A stretch of DNA of 64,000 nucleotides, from assembly GCA_018902385.1 (NCBI GenBank), contig JABSSW010000016.1, positions 682,001 to 746,000 of the forward strand, read 5' to 3'. Made by a program: the position numbers and the translations under genes. Positions 1 through 10,448 of this stretch are shown here, one piece after another. The DNA is from Physcia stellaris (Eukaryota; Ascomycota; Lecanoromycetes; Caliciales; Physciaceae). Numbering within the stretch: the stretch's first letter is position 1; the number at the start of each line of letters is the position of its first letter. Below the pieces are notes generated by a model. The model made no database searches and had not been told where the DNA came from. It saw only the letters and a list, made by a program, of their open reading frames with translations.

Positions 1-2350
1 ATGCGCGATGCAAGATTACCCGTGAATTCAGTGATAACAGTTCTGAGCCTCCCGTCAAGTTCCACTTTCGCGTCGAGCATATTCTCCACGACCTTTGGTA
101 AAAGACTGCCACCCATGAAACGCCAGAGATTTCGTGGGTCGAAAAGACCACCACGCTCGCGCAGCTCCCAAAAGGTATTGGTAACCCCGGAAAAGTCGAA
201 GGATACATCTGGTGTGACGTACTCGATGTCGAAAGCGACGATTTGCTGCTTCAAAATAAGTAGATGCTTGATAAGAAAAAGTTGCCCGTCGATGCTTGAA
301 GCCTTCGTATTGATTGCGCTAGCCGCTTGATGAAGTGAGAGCGTCGTTTGGTGCACGACTTGATGTGCTAGGTCGTCGAAGACCGTAGACTATGGATCGT
401 CAGTGTGGCTCATACATGGAAGACAGCTGTAATACATTAACAAGTTTGTAAATCCGACTAAGCAACCAAATAGCTTTTCTTAACGTTGGATACCAACCCT
501 CGAAAGCAGCCTTGGTATCGAAGCCCCAGCGTTCCGTAGGGGAGTCGCCTTCCTCTACTACCGTTGGAGTTTTGGGCATGGGCGTCGTCGATTCCACGAC
601 GGAACCCTTTCGCCCAGAAGTCATCGGCGTTTGAGACTTTGTACCGGACAACGAGACCATTCTATTGCGGGCTGGATAATCAAGGACATCCGCTGTAGGT
701 TTGTATCTCTCGATGTCATCGCGAACTATTCCTTGAGCCAAGAAGACAAGTCTGGTCTGGGCATCCTCAAGCGCGGGCTGGATAAGTAACGAAAAATCAA
801 GCCCTTTGATTTCATCCAGCTCCATATCCTCATCTTCGTCGCGCAAATAGCGTGTCCGTAGTAGCGTGCATAGCTCACAAAGCTTCAATAATTGGTTTTC
901 GTGAATAATACGCGGTCGTAAATGATCGTATAGAGGCTCGCACACCGACTCCAGGAAATCGTAAAGCCCGTCCTCTCCTTCGAACCACTCGCGCCAAAGC
1001 TCATATTCGTCCGAGCATACACCACGGATGTACCCAACGCTACTTCGGGTAAAAGAAACAAGCTCCTTCGATGTGCTTGGTGCTATGGATATGTCGTTTA
1101 TTTTCTTTCTTGTGAGTGGAATAACAAGCCTACCGCGAGTTGCAGCGTAGCTGGTATATAGCTCATTCATGAGGCTTCGATATTCGGCCTCTGCACCAGG
1201 TTCAGCCCCTGCAGAAACTACAGATCGCTTTCGGATCTCTAGGGCCACCTCTTTAAGTTCTGAGGCACCAACACGAAACTTTGCGTAGAGCAAGGCAGAC
1301 ATGGTAGTATCGTTTAATTGCTTATCGGCGATTCGTCTAGACACATCAGCGGCTATTTCGCGCAAGCCGTTAACAAAATGTACACGGATTAGCGTTAATC
1401 CCCTGGTCATTAGCAGGCGATATCGCGAACGGTAGGTAGGTGCATCTCGATGAGAAGGCTGGATGGGTTAGACAGTGGAAAGACTGGCTTTTGGGGGTGT
1501 ACTTACATGAACAGCCATATAATTAAGACACTCATCTAAACGTGATAGCATTTCTGAGAATTCTTTGCTCCGTACAAAACTGCCGGCTCCTGGGGCGTTC
1601 AACCGCCTAGTGACAGGTTCCAGATAGTTATAGTACTTCAAGTTTTCTCCTAATGCGTCTGCTAGACCTGTCATGCGCTTCTGCTCCTTTAACATTCCTT
1701 CGCATTGCTTCTGGAAGGTGGAGGTCTGAACCTCGACTGCTTTGAATGAATCGGATAAGGAGCTTAGGAGATCAAGCGTCAGGGTAGTCTCCGACAACAA
1801 AGAGTCTAAATGGGAGTGGGATAGCTCCAATTGTTTTTGGTACGCTCTAGAGGGTATCGGTAAGTACAATTGGTAACAATCCCTTGCCTTCCGCCCTCAT
1901 TGAGGACACTCACGTGTATTCCTCATGGCTCGCGTCAAGCATACCATGCTCTAGATTATAGTACCAATCGATGAAGTCGAGCTCGGTCTTGATCTCCTTA
2001 TCTCTCTCCACAACATCCGATCCTCTTCTGGCCTTTTTTGTGTCCTGACCAAGGACAGCCCTAGCTGCATCGTGGAAGTCGCTATATGACTGACTGCGCC
2101 TGGCCAAAGTGGCCTTGGGTGGTCCAATTGACCTGCCACTCTCCGGAGCTTGCTCGTTGCCATCTAACAGACCGATGTCAGCTTGGATATCCTCCTACTT
2201 CAAGCATCAGATACAGCTCGAGCGGTAGCTTGAGTTTAGGCTCACATGGGGTTGCTTCAGTAAAGACTGCTTTCGCTTGTGCTTCGGTGCAGCGGACCTG
2301 TCCTCTTGCGCACTGGGAATGTAGTTGTAGAAAGAGGCGTCATCATACAT
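1..2350 (-). CDS. COG3: Conserved oligomeric Golgi complex subunit 3 (Sec34), 3' end outside window
   Basis: COG3 is part of lobe A of the COG tethering complex, which captures retrograde vesicles at the Golgi. Five exons are placed on the minus strand: 2350-2246, 2194-1914, 1846-1507, 1458-436 and 389-<1. All junctions use GT-AG and keep frame. The start at 2350 gives MYDDASFYNYIPS, the usual kind of opening for fungal COG3. Family hallmarks are ARRSQSYSDF, FIDWYYNLEHGMLDASHEEY, the coiled coil around SHLDSLLSETTLTLDLLSSL, and RGLTLIRVHFVNGLREIAADV. After the last intron the frame resumes as STVFDDLAHQVVHQTTLSLH and is still open at base 1, so the C-terminus is missing from the window. The gene is divergent from MRP4 across 162 bp. 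Identity is from remembered family sequence; the splice sites are read directly. Confidence 0.93.
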
Positions 2351-2512
2351 AGTCAAGACTTGAGAGGAAACAGGGCGTTTATTAGCTAGTAGCGTTGAGC
2401 CAAGGGGCTGTTTGCTGCAAAATGCCCAAATTCCGCTGTACGAATGCTTGGCACTGATCTCTCAAAGTTCTCGACTTGCACCAACTCCTCCATCCAACAT
2501 CTCGCAGTAGCC
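2351..2512. promoter_or_regulatory. Short divergent promoter region, COG3/MRP4
   Basis: Only 162 bp separate the start codons of COG3 (minus) and MRP4 (plus), so the two genes must share a bidirectional promoter or overlap in their 5' UTRs. I see no clear TATA box. The inference rests on the two start assignments. Confidence 0.55.
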
Positions 2513-3793
2513 ATGATCATAAGACAATCGGTCAGGCAGCACGGTGCATTCTCCCTTTTCGTTTTATACCTGTCGTTTTGCTGATACCATGGCTTAGGTT
2601 GCTGTCTACGGAAAACCCCCTTTAGGTCATGGACGAGGTGTCTCGCGAGCGCCACAGAAATAGATGCATCTCTCCAAAACCATCTGAAAGAGACCCACTC
2701 GATAGAGTCTCTGATTCAAAGGGAATCGTCAAAGATAGTCCCTCAAATCAATGACCAAACCCACACTACCACCAATCCACTCAACGAGAAAATTGCCGGT
2801 CTGACCCAAGTTCAAATTCGTGAGATACGGCGGCGGCACAGTATGCTGATCCTCCAGTACTTGCTTCTCTTCTTTTCACTGATCCCTGATCGCTAACCTG
2901 ATTGTCGTCCTCTAGTCCACAAAGACCGCGAAATCGGTACCCGCCTTAGTGCAGAAGCCGCACAGGAAACAGGACGCGATATCAATCCCGCTTTGAACGC
3001 TGTCTACAATCCACAATCCCTAATTGACGATCCTCCAAGGCCGGAAGATGTTACCCTCGAGATGCTACTCGCTGCACAGTGTCATCTTGGCCACCACACC
3101 TCGTTATGGAATCCGATGAACTCACGCTACATATTCGGCATACGGCAGGGTATTCATGTCATATCACTGGAATCCACCGCAGCGCATTTAAGAAGAGCGT
3201 GCCGGATAATTCAGGGTGTTGCAGAGCGAGGTGGTCTTATCCTGTTTGTGGGCACCCGCGAGGGCCAGGACCGATGTGTCGTCAACGCTGCTAAGAGAGC
3301 AGGGGCCTGCCATTTGTTTGAGAGATGGACACCAGGGGCTCTTACCAATGGGCATCAGATTCTTGGTAATTGTAAAATAAAAGTTGTCGACGAATTCGAT
3401 CGTGAGGTACCAGGTTATGGGGATAAGTTGAAGGACATGCCGTCCCTCAAACCCGACTTGGTTGTCTGCCTTAATCCATTGGAAAACTGGGTCATGCTGC
3501 ATGAGTGCGGCATGAACGCTGTACCAACAATCGGGATCGTGGATACAGATGCTAATCCAACATGGGTAACGTATCCTATACCAGCCAATGACGATAGCAT
3601 GAGAAGTGTACAGCTGATTGCGGGGGTGTTGGGAAGGGCTGGGGAGGAAGGACGGGCTGAGCGATTTAGGATGGCAGCGAGAGGAGAAGTTTTGTACACA
3701 GCTAGCCGGCTGGAGCCGCCTGGCAAGACCATGGGAATGGCTACAGGAGGCTCAGCCAACGAGATGCATGGGAAGGAGGCAGGTGTTGATTAG
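2513..3793 (+). CDS. MRP4: Mitochondrial small-subunit ribosomal protein uS2m
   Basis: Structural protein of the mitochondrial ribosome small subunit. Three exons: 2513-2543, 2598-2819 and 2916-3793, encoding 376 aa. The first exon is 31 nt, and the N-terminus (MIIRQSVRQHG, then an Arg-rich stretch) looks like a mitochondrial presequence. The uS2 core is clear: LLAAQCHLGHHTSLWNPMN, IRQGIHVISLESTAAHLRRA, LILFVGTREGQ, PDLVVCLNPLENW and PTIGIVDTDANPTWVTYPIPANDDS. A low-complexity linker of about 60 aa precedes the core, as is common in fungal MRP4. The first intron (2544-2597) has a weak donor, GTGCAT, and is the least certain part; the second has GTGAGA and a CTCTAG acceptor. Confidence 0.93.
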
Positions 3794-4214
3794 ACTTTAG
3801 GTACCACTGTACAAAAAAAATCATCTTTACATGAATCCAAAATATGAATCGGAACATCTCCATGTACAGTCTCTCTAGACATGCTTGGAGTTTTGATTCT
3901 CTGATGAATTGGATGGCCCCTAAATAAAGCCGGTAATCGTTCCTAGCAAATGGTGACTAGGATAAAGATGTCATGAGGGTCAAAGAACTATGGTGAACCG
4001 TTTCAGCAAGCATGATTGATCTCGAAGCACTTGCCTGGCCTTTGAAGGAAAGTTCGCCACCAGGAAGTGACTATCGGAGGGATTCAGCAGAAGTTGAAAG
4101 GCGCATCTATCCCTTCATTCTGGGTCATATTTGGGTTCTCATGGTTGACTCATCTAGTCTAAAATCTATCTCGTAGCCTTGGTTGAAAAGTACAAGATCG
4201 GTCTTCTTCAGATT
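3794..4214. other. Convergent intergenic region, MRP4 / mitochondrial carrier
   Basis: This 421-bp stretch lies between the 3' ends of two convergent genes. It holds their 3' UTRs and no open frame with recognisable content. No RNA gene or repeat is visible. Confidence 0.5.
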
Positions 4215-5705
4215 CTATTTCATGGCTCTCATGGTCATCTCCACGCTAGCGGAAGTCAGCCTCTTCGATCGAAATTCCGGTAGGACGCAATACTTACACA
4301 GCAAAGGTGCCAGCGCTGACTGGCATTGCTCTCAACAAAGTTGGCCCTATACCCTTCCAAAACCCTCTTAGCCCTTCCCCTCGATAGGTCTTTGCGAAAC
4401 AATCCCTCATACTCTGGTACTTTCTATCTGCTCCTAGTCCATCACTTTGCATCTTACTCTTGACGACATCGAAAGGGTAACTCGATAGCCATAAAGCTTC
4501 ACCGGCAAGTCCGCCGTATGTGGCAATCTTCACTTGACTAATCGTGTCCCTTGAGATGTTGTTGCGCTGGGCGTCAGCGTTCATCATCCATTCAAACGCT
4601 AAGAACCACACTCCGTAGGCTTGTGCTTCACGGAGTATGGTGACAGCTTCCCCACGATAGAGGCCGTTGAGCACGCCGTTGTGGGCCGAAACTTTGCGAA
4701 TGCAATCTATTGGGCCACTATACAGACGTGCAGCGCCATGAGGTTGGGTCTGCAAGCGTATTCGAACATGCTCGATGGGGCCGGAGATCACGCTGTTCGC
4801 AATGCCGGCAAAGGCACCAGACATGTAGTATTGTCCATACGTAAGGTTTGAGGTTGGATTCGAAGGCGAAGAAAGGTTAGAAGCGGAAAATTGTCGACGG
4901 GCATAGTGAAAGGCACCAAATTGAATAGAAACCTGTACGAGTCAGTATCTGGTCAGGCTTTGCAAGGCTCATTTCGAGGTATGCTTTGAGAAGCACGAAA
5001 AGAGCCACGGTCCTAGCATCTAATGCATGAACAGATAGAGAGCACTTACGCAGGCTCCAATGCCGATTAAGGGCGTTAGGGTTCCCTACGAAAGGCATAA
5101 GTGTATCAGTAGCCATTTGCTTCGCCTTAAAATGTCCGCTTTGAGTGCGTGCGAACCTTGTAGAATGCGGCTGGCCCCTCGTTCCTGAATATCTTGGTTG
5201 CACCGTCTAATGCGCCCGAATACTCAGATGTTGTTTGTAATCTAACTTTCACGATGTCTGCGTACGTCAACAGACATACACATAGTGAGATGGTATAACC
5301 ATGTCCTTACCAAAGGGTTGGCCTAAACCGTGTATCTCTGCTTAGTCTAATTCTCACACAGGCACAGAGCCATGAAAACTCTTCGAAAAGCCTTACGATA
5401 CTTGGAACGAACATTGTTAATGCCGTGAACAGCGTGATGGGTTCAATCATCAAGATTGCGCGCCGCAATGGGTTGAAGAAACACGCCACTCGCGTTCAGC
5501 AAGAAACAGCAAGGAACCCAGAGAAGAAGCAATGGAAAGATCTTAATTGGAGAGACTCTGTCGCAAGAGAACGACGCCATGCTTAAGAGCCGGACCTGAC
5601 GGAATACTGACCGAGCAATACTTGGGCGACACCTCCAGCAGCGCCAGCAAACAGATCTTTGAAGGTCCTCTTCAAACCTCCAGTTTCGACATCGAGTTCT
5701 GACAT
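4215..5705 (-). CDS. Mitochondrial carrier (SLC25 family), YMC1/YMC2-like
   Basis: Inner-membrane solute carrier of 302 aa, closest in my recollection to the yeast Ymc1/Ymc2 and carnitine-carrier-like group; the substrate is not certain. Six exons: 5705-5612, 5322-5311, 5257-5157, 5085-5050, 4932-4298, 4245-4215. All three carrier repeats carry the Px[DE]xx[KR] signature: PFDIVK, PIEHVR and PFDVVK. Exon 2 is a 12-nt microexon that completes the first signature (GQPF); without it the motif is broken. The first intron is 289 nt, much longer than its neighbours, and the donor after exon 3 is a weak GTTCGC. The protein starts MSELDVETGG, 17 residues before the first repeat (DLFAGAAGG), with no cleavable presequence, as expected for this family. 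Confidence 0.9.
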
Positions 5706-7156
5706 TTCAGTCCTTTGGCGATCCCACTCAGCTGCCAATTATTCAAGCCTCCTATTCCAATTCCCGGGTCACCTCATCATACGGACTAGAGCCTCTCTCA
5801 CTCTCAAACGTTCACTGGAACTGAAAGTGCTGGGAAATATATAATTGCATCAAACATTTCGCTCAAGAAATTTCTGTTTTGCTTCGCATCTGTGGTCCCG
5901 AGTGCCAAGCCTTTCTGAAACGGCATCGCATGCTCGCTAGCGTCAGGCAAGAAGACGCTTGAGAACCACTTTGCGAACGAAATTTCAGTCTTGGAGCGAG
6001 TCAAGTGACATTCCATTTACTTCATACTCGTAGTACCCGGACATGGATCATACTGTACCTGACATTTAAAGAATCAGTTCCTTGCCTCGGGTGATCGGAT
6101 CGATAATAACATCTCTTGTTCAGCTACCTAGACGATTTCACTAGATACTTAGTAAACCAGAGGGCAATAGGACAATAGAATTCGGCTCGAAAACGGTAAT
6201 ACAGCTTCTCAGCGGAGACACTGTCATGCTTCTAAAGTAGCAGGTGTGATACGAATCTCCAAATCAAACAGCCATCGCAAACAGGCTAGATTGTGGAAAC
6301 AGCAAGGCCCCGTGACCTTGATACGACATGCGTCATTCTTGATTTCTCACCCCTAGCCTAGACAAGAAGGAGCCGTAACCTAATCAACGCCCCCTGTTCG
6401 CAACATGAGCTTGCGAATAAGGTACGGGGGGTCGATTAGCAGACACACGATTTCTTAGGCAAATTAGGGAGAACACCAGTTCTAAAGTTGCACTCACATA
6501 CGAGTACATCAAATTTCCTACCGCCCAAAGATGAGAAACACAAATCTCGCCTGAAAAAGAACCTTCTTTGCGGCGCTCGCCTTTGTTGGGGGCGAGTGTT
6601 TCCAGTATCAAGAAAAGAATTAAGCTACCTAATTTTCGAGGCACCCTTGCTAGAGTCCGTACATCCGTGTACCTTACACCTGGCTACTGGGTCCGAATGG
6701 GGCTCATGCCACTATTGCTACTAGCTCTAATGATGTCCCCTGTTACCCTATCATTCACCGTGGGAATGAAGTCTGTCGAATGGACGGAATCGCCTCCAGG
6801 TGCTATGTCTCAGAGAAATGAACCACTCGAGACATCTTTCGTCCTCAGCTGTATCATCTTGGCAGTCATTACTTCTCGAAAGCTCTGTTGGCTCCTGGCA
6901 AGATGGTATTTCAAAGGGTCCTGCTGCTTCTGGCTTCGACATGTTCCGTTGCGCTGAAGCGAAACACCTCCAGTCTTCAGTTCGTCGATCTCGGATATGA
7001 ACTTCATCAGGCCCCCTATCTCAATGTCCGTAGAGTCTTTGTTGAGGGTCGTGTATTCTGACTCCCGAATACGAAGCAGAGGCAGAAGCAATCACCTTCT
7101 CTTAAGAGGTTCAAGCCTAGGATCTAATATGTATTGATAGAGACGAGCGGATCCAT
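5706..7156. other. Long stretch without a supported gene
   Basis: About 1.45 kb upstream of the carrier gene on the minus side. The open frames are short, overlap on both strands and show no family motif or plausible exon structure. No tRNA, hairpin terminator or transposon end is seen. It joins directly to the esterase pseudogene, so the whole 5.7-10.4 kb tract may be relaxed, decaying sequence. Confidence 0.45.
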
Positions 7157-8112
7157 CTTCAATGTTTCCAATCTCTGGTACGCTGAGCCACCATTTGGGG
7201 ACTGCGTTTCCGTGCTCCAGTACCCTTGTGCAGAAAGTCCAACGTGGTTAAAGATGGGAGTATTGGGAAAATTTGTCCTCAAGCAAACCGTGCATGGAAT
7301 CTGATCGCAGAGGAATTATCCCTGCGCACCTCAGCGGACAGCCTTACAACTTGAAAGCAGTTGAAGGCGCAATAGCGCAGCGGTCTGATAGCAGTGAACC
7401 TCATGCAGTTCGGTCTTTAAAGCGATTATGGCCTGTTCACGTATGGGCCCGTCGTAGATGGTCTTTTCACCCCTGCATTACCAGCGAAGCTTTTTCAGCG
7501 AGGATCTTGCGACGAAGGCCTCAGCGTCATGGTCGGCCACAACGCGAACGAGGGGCTGCTCTTCACCAATTCCGCAGTAACTAATGGGTGCGCTTTTGCT
7601 GCGGCTCTTCTTGTGACTTTTCCAGATATTGATCCTGGCGTACAGACTTACATCCAAGAGATTCTCTATCCTGAAATTCATGATGGCACACATGGATACA
7701 AGGATGAAATTGGGCGGATCGACCTTGTCATCTCGGAGTCAGCATCTAGGTAAGCAGCCTTCTCGCCGAGGCGTGAGTATGCGTTCTGTCTACAGTTGCT
7801 TCGAACTTGCAATAGTTACTATCTCTGCTTTACAACAACGACACCTACGCCTACCAATTCTCGGTTCCACCGGCGCTTCACTGGCAAGACGTCACTCACA
7901 CTCTCTTCAACGGGCCTAACGCGCAGGTCCAAGGCGACCTGACTGCAATCGCCTTACAAGCCTACATAACTTCATTCGCCGAGACCAGTGTGCCGAGTGA
8001 CCCAAAACTACCATTTGTCCTACCGTACGGGAACAGTAGCGAGATGCAAGAGCTGGATGCAACCAACATCGCGGAGATTATGGACCCCACGGTGAACGCA
8101 CGTTGTCTCTGA
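7157..8112 (+). pseudogene. Decayed type-B carboxylesterase/lipase, catalytic core deleted
   Basis: Fragments of a fungal extracellular type-B carboxylesterase appear in order but in different frames. YAEPPFGD is followed one frame away by LRFRAPVPLCRKSNV, then GKICPQANRAWNLIAEE, then in a new frame IPAHLSGQPYNLKAVEGAIAQ and SDSSEPHAVRSL. A TAA precedes DYGLFTYGPVVDGLFTPALP and VMVGHNANEGLLF. After a probable intron (donor near 7752, acceptor near 7812) the C-terminal part reads YNNDTYAYQFSVPPALHWQD and ends at 8112. Functional relatives have about 250 residues between the N-terminal part and FTYGPVVDG, including the oxyanion-hole HGG-type motif and the GESAG nucleophile elbow; that stretch is absent. 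At least three frame changes, an in-frame stop and the internal deletion make this a pseudogene. Sequence error could explain single frame changes but not the deletion. Confidence 0.85.
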
Positions 8113-10237
8113 TGGCATAAGAGAATGGTCTATTAGACTGCTCAGTCAGGGCTATTTGGGGAATCATCTGGCTTATGGGACACACACAAGATAATGGACA
8201 TGGGGGCCTCATGGCTTTTGCTATGTACATATGGGATCAAACGCTCAGTGTCCACGCATGATAGCGAGCACGTACCTGCATTGCTCCAATCGGTGGACAA
8301 CCATGTCTGGATGTGAAGTCTTCGTCAACCTCGGCTAGACTTGGCCATGATTGGTAGCCATCTGGGCCGAACCAAATCCATCACGACAAGGTACTCTCGT
8401 ATTGTTGGTTCAAATTGATCACGACAAAATAAGTTGAAAAGGCGATGAGCTAAGGGTAGCACGACTTGGGAGATGGTTGGGATTTGAATAAGCTCCAATT
8501 ACGATACGTTCAGATGGTACCTTTCAAAAAGGGGCAACGACGAAGTCTGGAAGCGCACCGCAGCGTTGTCATTGCACTCAAGCATCGCCAATGGTCCGAG
8601 GCCAAGAATCCGAGGATGGCTCTGAAGTTTTACTCTGGTGCATGCGGGATGTGAGATTTCGTGCATGCTACGTTTTCTGGTCGTTCCGAAAGCATCCAAG
8701 CTGGATTTCATCTGGTGCAAGTTTAAGAGACGGTATCAACGGTCCCCCTTGGCTTGTTCCTTGCAGAAAATGCTGCATGCAGAATCACCTTAAACTTAAA
8801 GCTAGCCATGCGGGAGTTTTTACGGTTCGCTGCGGGGTGAGGTGGGGGCCAGTCTGGGAGTTGATTCGAAAATAATGCATTTTCGAGAATCGACACCAAC
8901 TTGGTCCTCGTCCATTGAACTTTACAATTCGTGCTAATCATCTTTCTCTCGTGTCGAACGGAGCCGGTTCAGAGGCTACTTGTACCAGAGTGCAGCGACT
9001 CGCCTACCCATCTTCCCCTCTACGCCTCGCTCTACCAAAGCATCATGCTTGCTTCCTTCGCCTACTTTTTCTCCGAAGGTCCAATCATATTCGAGGTCTG
9101 GAAATAATGGATCATGGTCCCAAGTCTGGCTACCGCCTTTTTCCCGTGCCTCGTCGCTCGAATTGGCCCGGAGTGAGCGACCGCAGGAGCAACGAGATAG
9201 GAATCTCACCTCGCTTGACGGGACGACGGAATCCTCGTACCCCACAAAGCGCTTAAATTTGGCCTCGGGACCTTGGAAGTCGGAAGGGGAAGCTGAATGA
9301 AAAGACCAGATAGGTTCACTGATCCAGGGACGAGAAAATACCCGGTACACGGATCGCAGCCCACCATCCATCGGCAGCATTCACTTACCAAATTGTCCAG
9401 ATGGTACCATAGTAGGCTGACTCTTGAAATAATTCTCTCGCAAATCTCCCAAACAAGCTTTGGCGAAGTTTTGTGTGGGGCATTATTATAGCCTTCTATG
9501 TTGGCGCTGACTGTGGTACACTTATACCTGATTAGCGCCGTCTACCAAGATTTGATGCTTTTTGAGCACGCGCGAATGAGGTTGGGTGCGGATATGATAA
9601 TAAAGGATATTTACCCTTCATGAGCAATAACACATCAATTCCAAAGCTTCAATCATACTGTATACAAAGGCGACATTCCGAACACGGGTAACCTTCACTC
9701 GGCGAAAGATTGCGACTCATCCATGTCACGAGCGAGTGGAGAAAGGATGGCTATTTGCTTTTTGGATTCACGGGCGTCTATGCAGCGCTATCGATTATTT
9801 GCCACAGCCTTAGAGTCATGTGCTCTACCTACCGGGTATCCTAAACTTGGAATTCGTGGGATATTGCAATTTGTGGGGGCAATCAGGCATTCATGGGCCT
9901 GGTGTCAAGAAAGATCTCGACCAAGGTCTCGTATAAATGCCAAGGTTACTAGTCTTAGCATCCATTAGGGGCTTCATTATTGACCTTTAACACCACCTGA
10001 CGATTGCCTACAACGAAGCCAATCTTACACTCGGGGATTTCAGGAGCTGTCTCTCAAGCCAATTATGCTTGTCCTTTTTCCTATGGGGATAGATACTTCA
10101 GACTGCTGCATGGTGTCCGGAAGGCACACAATGTGGATTAAAGCTTCTAGGTAAGTTCAGGAATATTCAGGCGAAAAGGAGGTCTGGATCTCCTTGAGGT
10201 ATACTCGAGTATTTTTCGGCGCAGTAGGACTATCTCA
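8113..10237. other. Gene-poor stretch between the esterase pseudogene and galactose oxidase
   Basis: About 2.1 kb with no recognisable gene. The only notable feature is 8976-9380, where frames on both strands stay open for 105-135 codons in a GC-richer patch. The minus-strand frame has an ATG at 9380 and no motif I know. The rest is AT-richer, with many stops. No RNA gene is seen. Confidence 0.4.
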
Positions 10238-10245
10238 TATATAAG
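10238..10245 (+). promoter_or_regulatory. Candidate TATA box of the galactose oxidase gene
   Basis: The octamer TATATAAG lies 204 bp upstream of the galactose oxidase ATG and is followed by CT-rich sequence, the usual setting of a fungal transcription start. Start by core-promoter analogy is about 10270, giving a 5' UTR near 175 nt. This is inference from motif and position. Confidence 0.45.
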
Positions 10246-10448
10246 AGCTTCTGATCTCCTCGTTTCCAAACTCTCCTGTTGCATAACCCAATTCAAGGCT
10301 TCTCCTTGTATCTCTAAGAGCAAGGACACTCCTTGCACTCGTTCATTTAGGCATTTGCTCCATCAGTTGTTCCCACCTTCTCTAGAGAAAAGACAGCCGC
10401 CTGTCCCGCTGTCAACCATCAACGAACTCAAGAACAATCGTATTGAGA

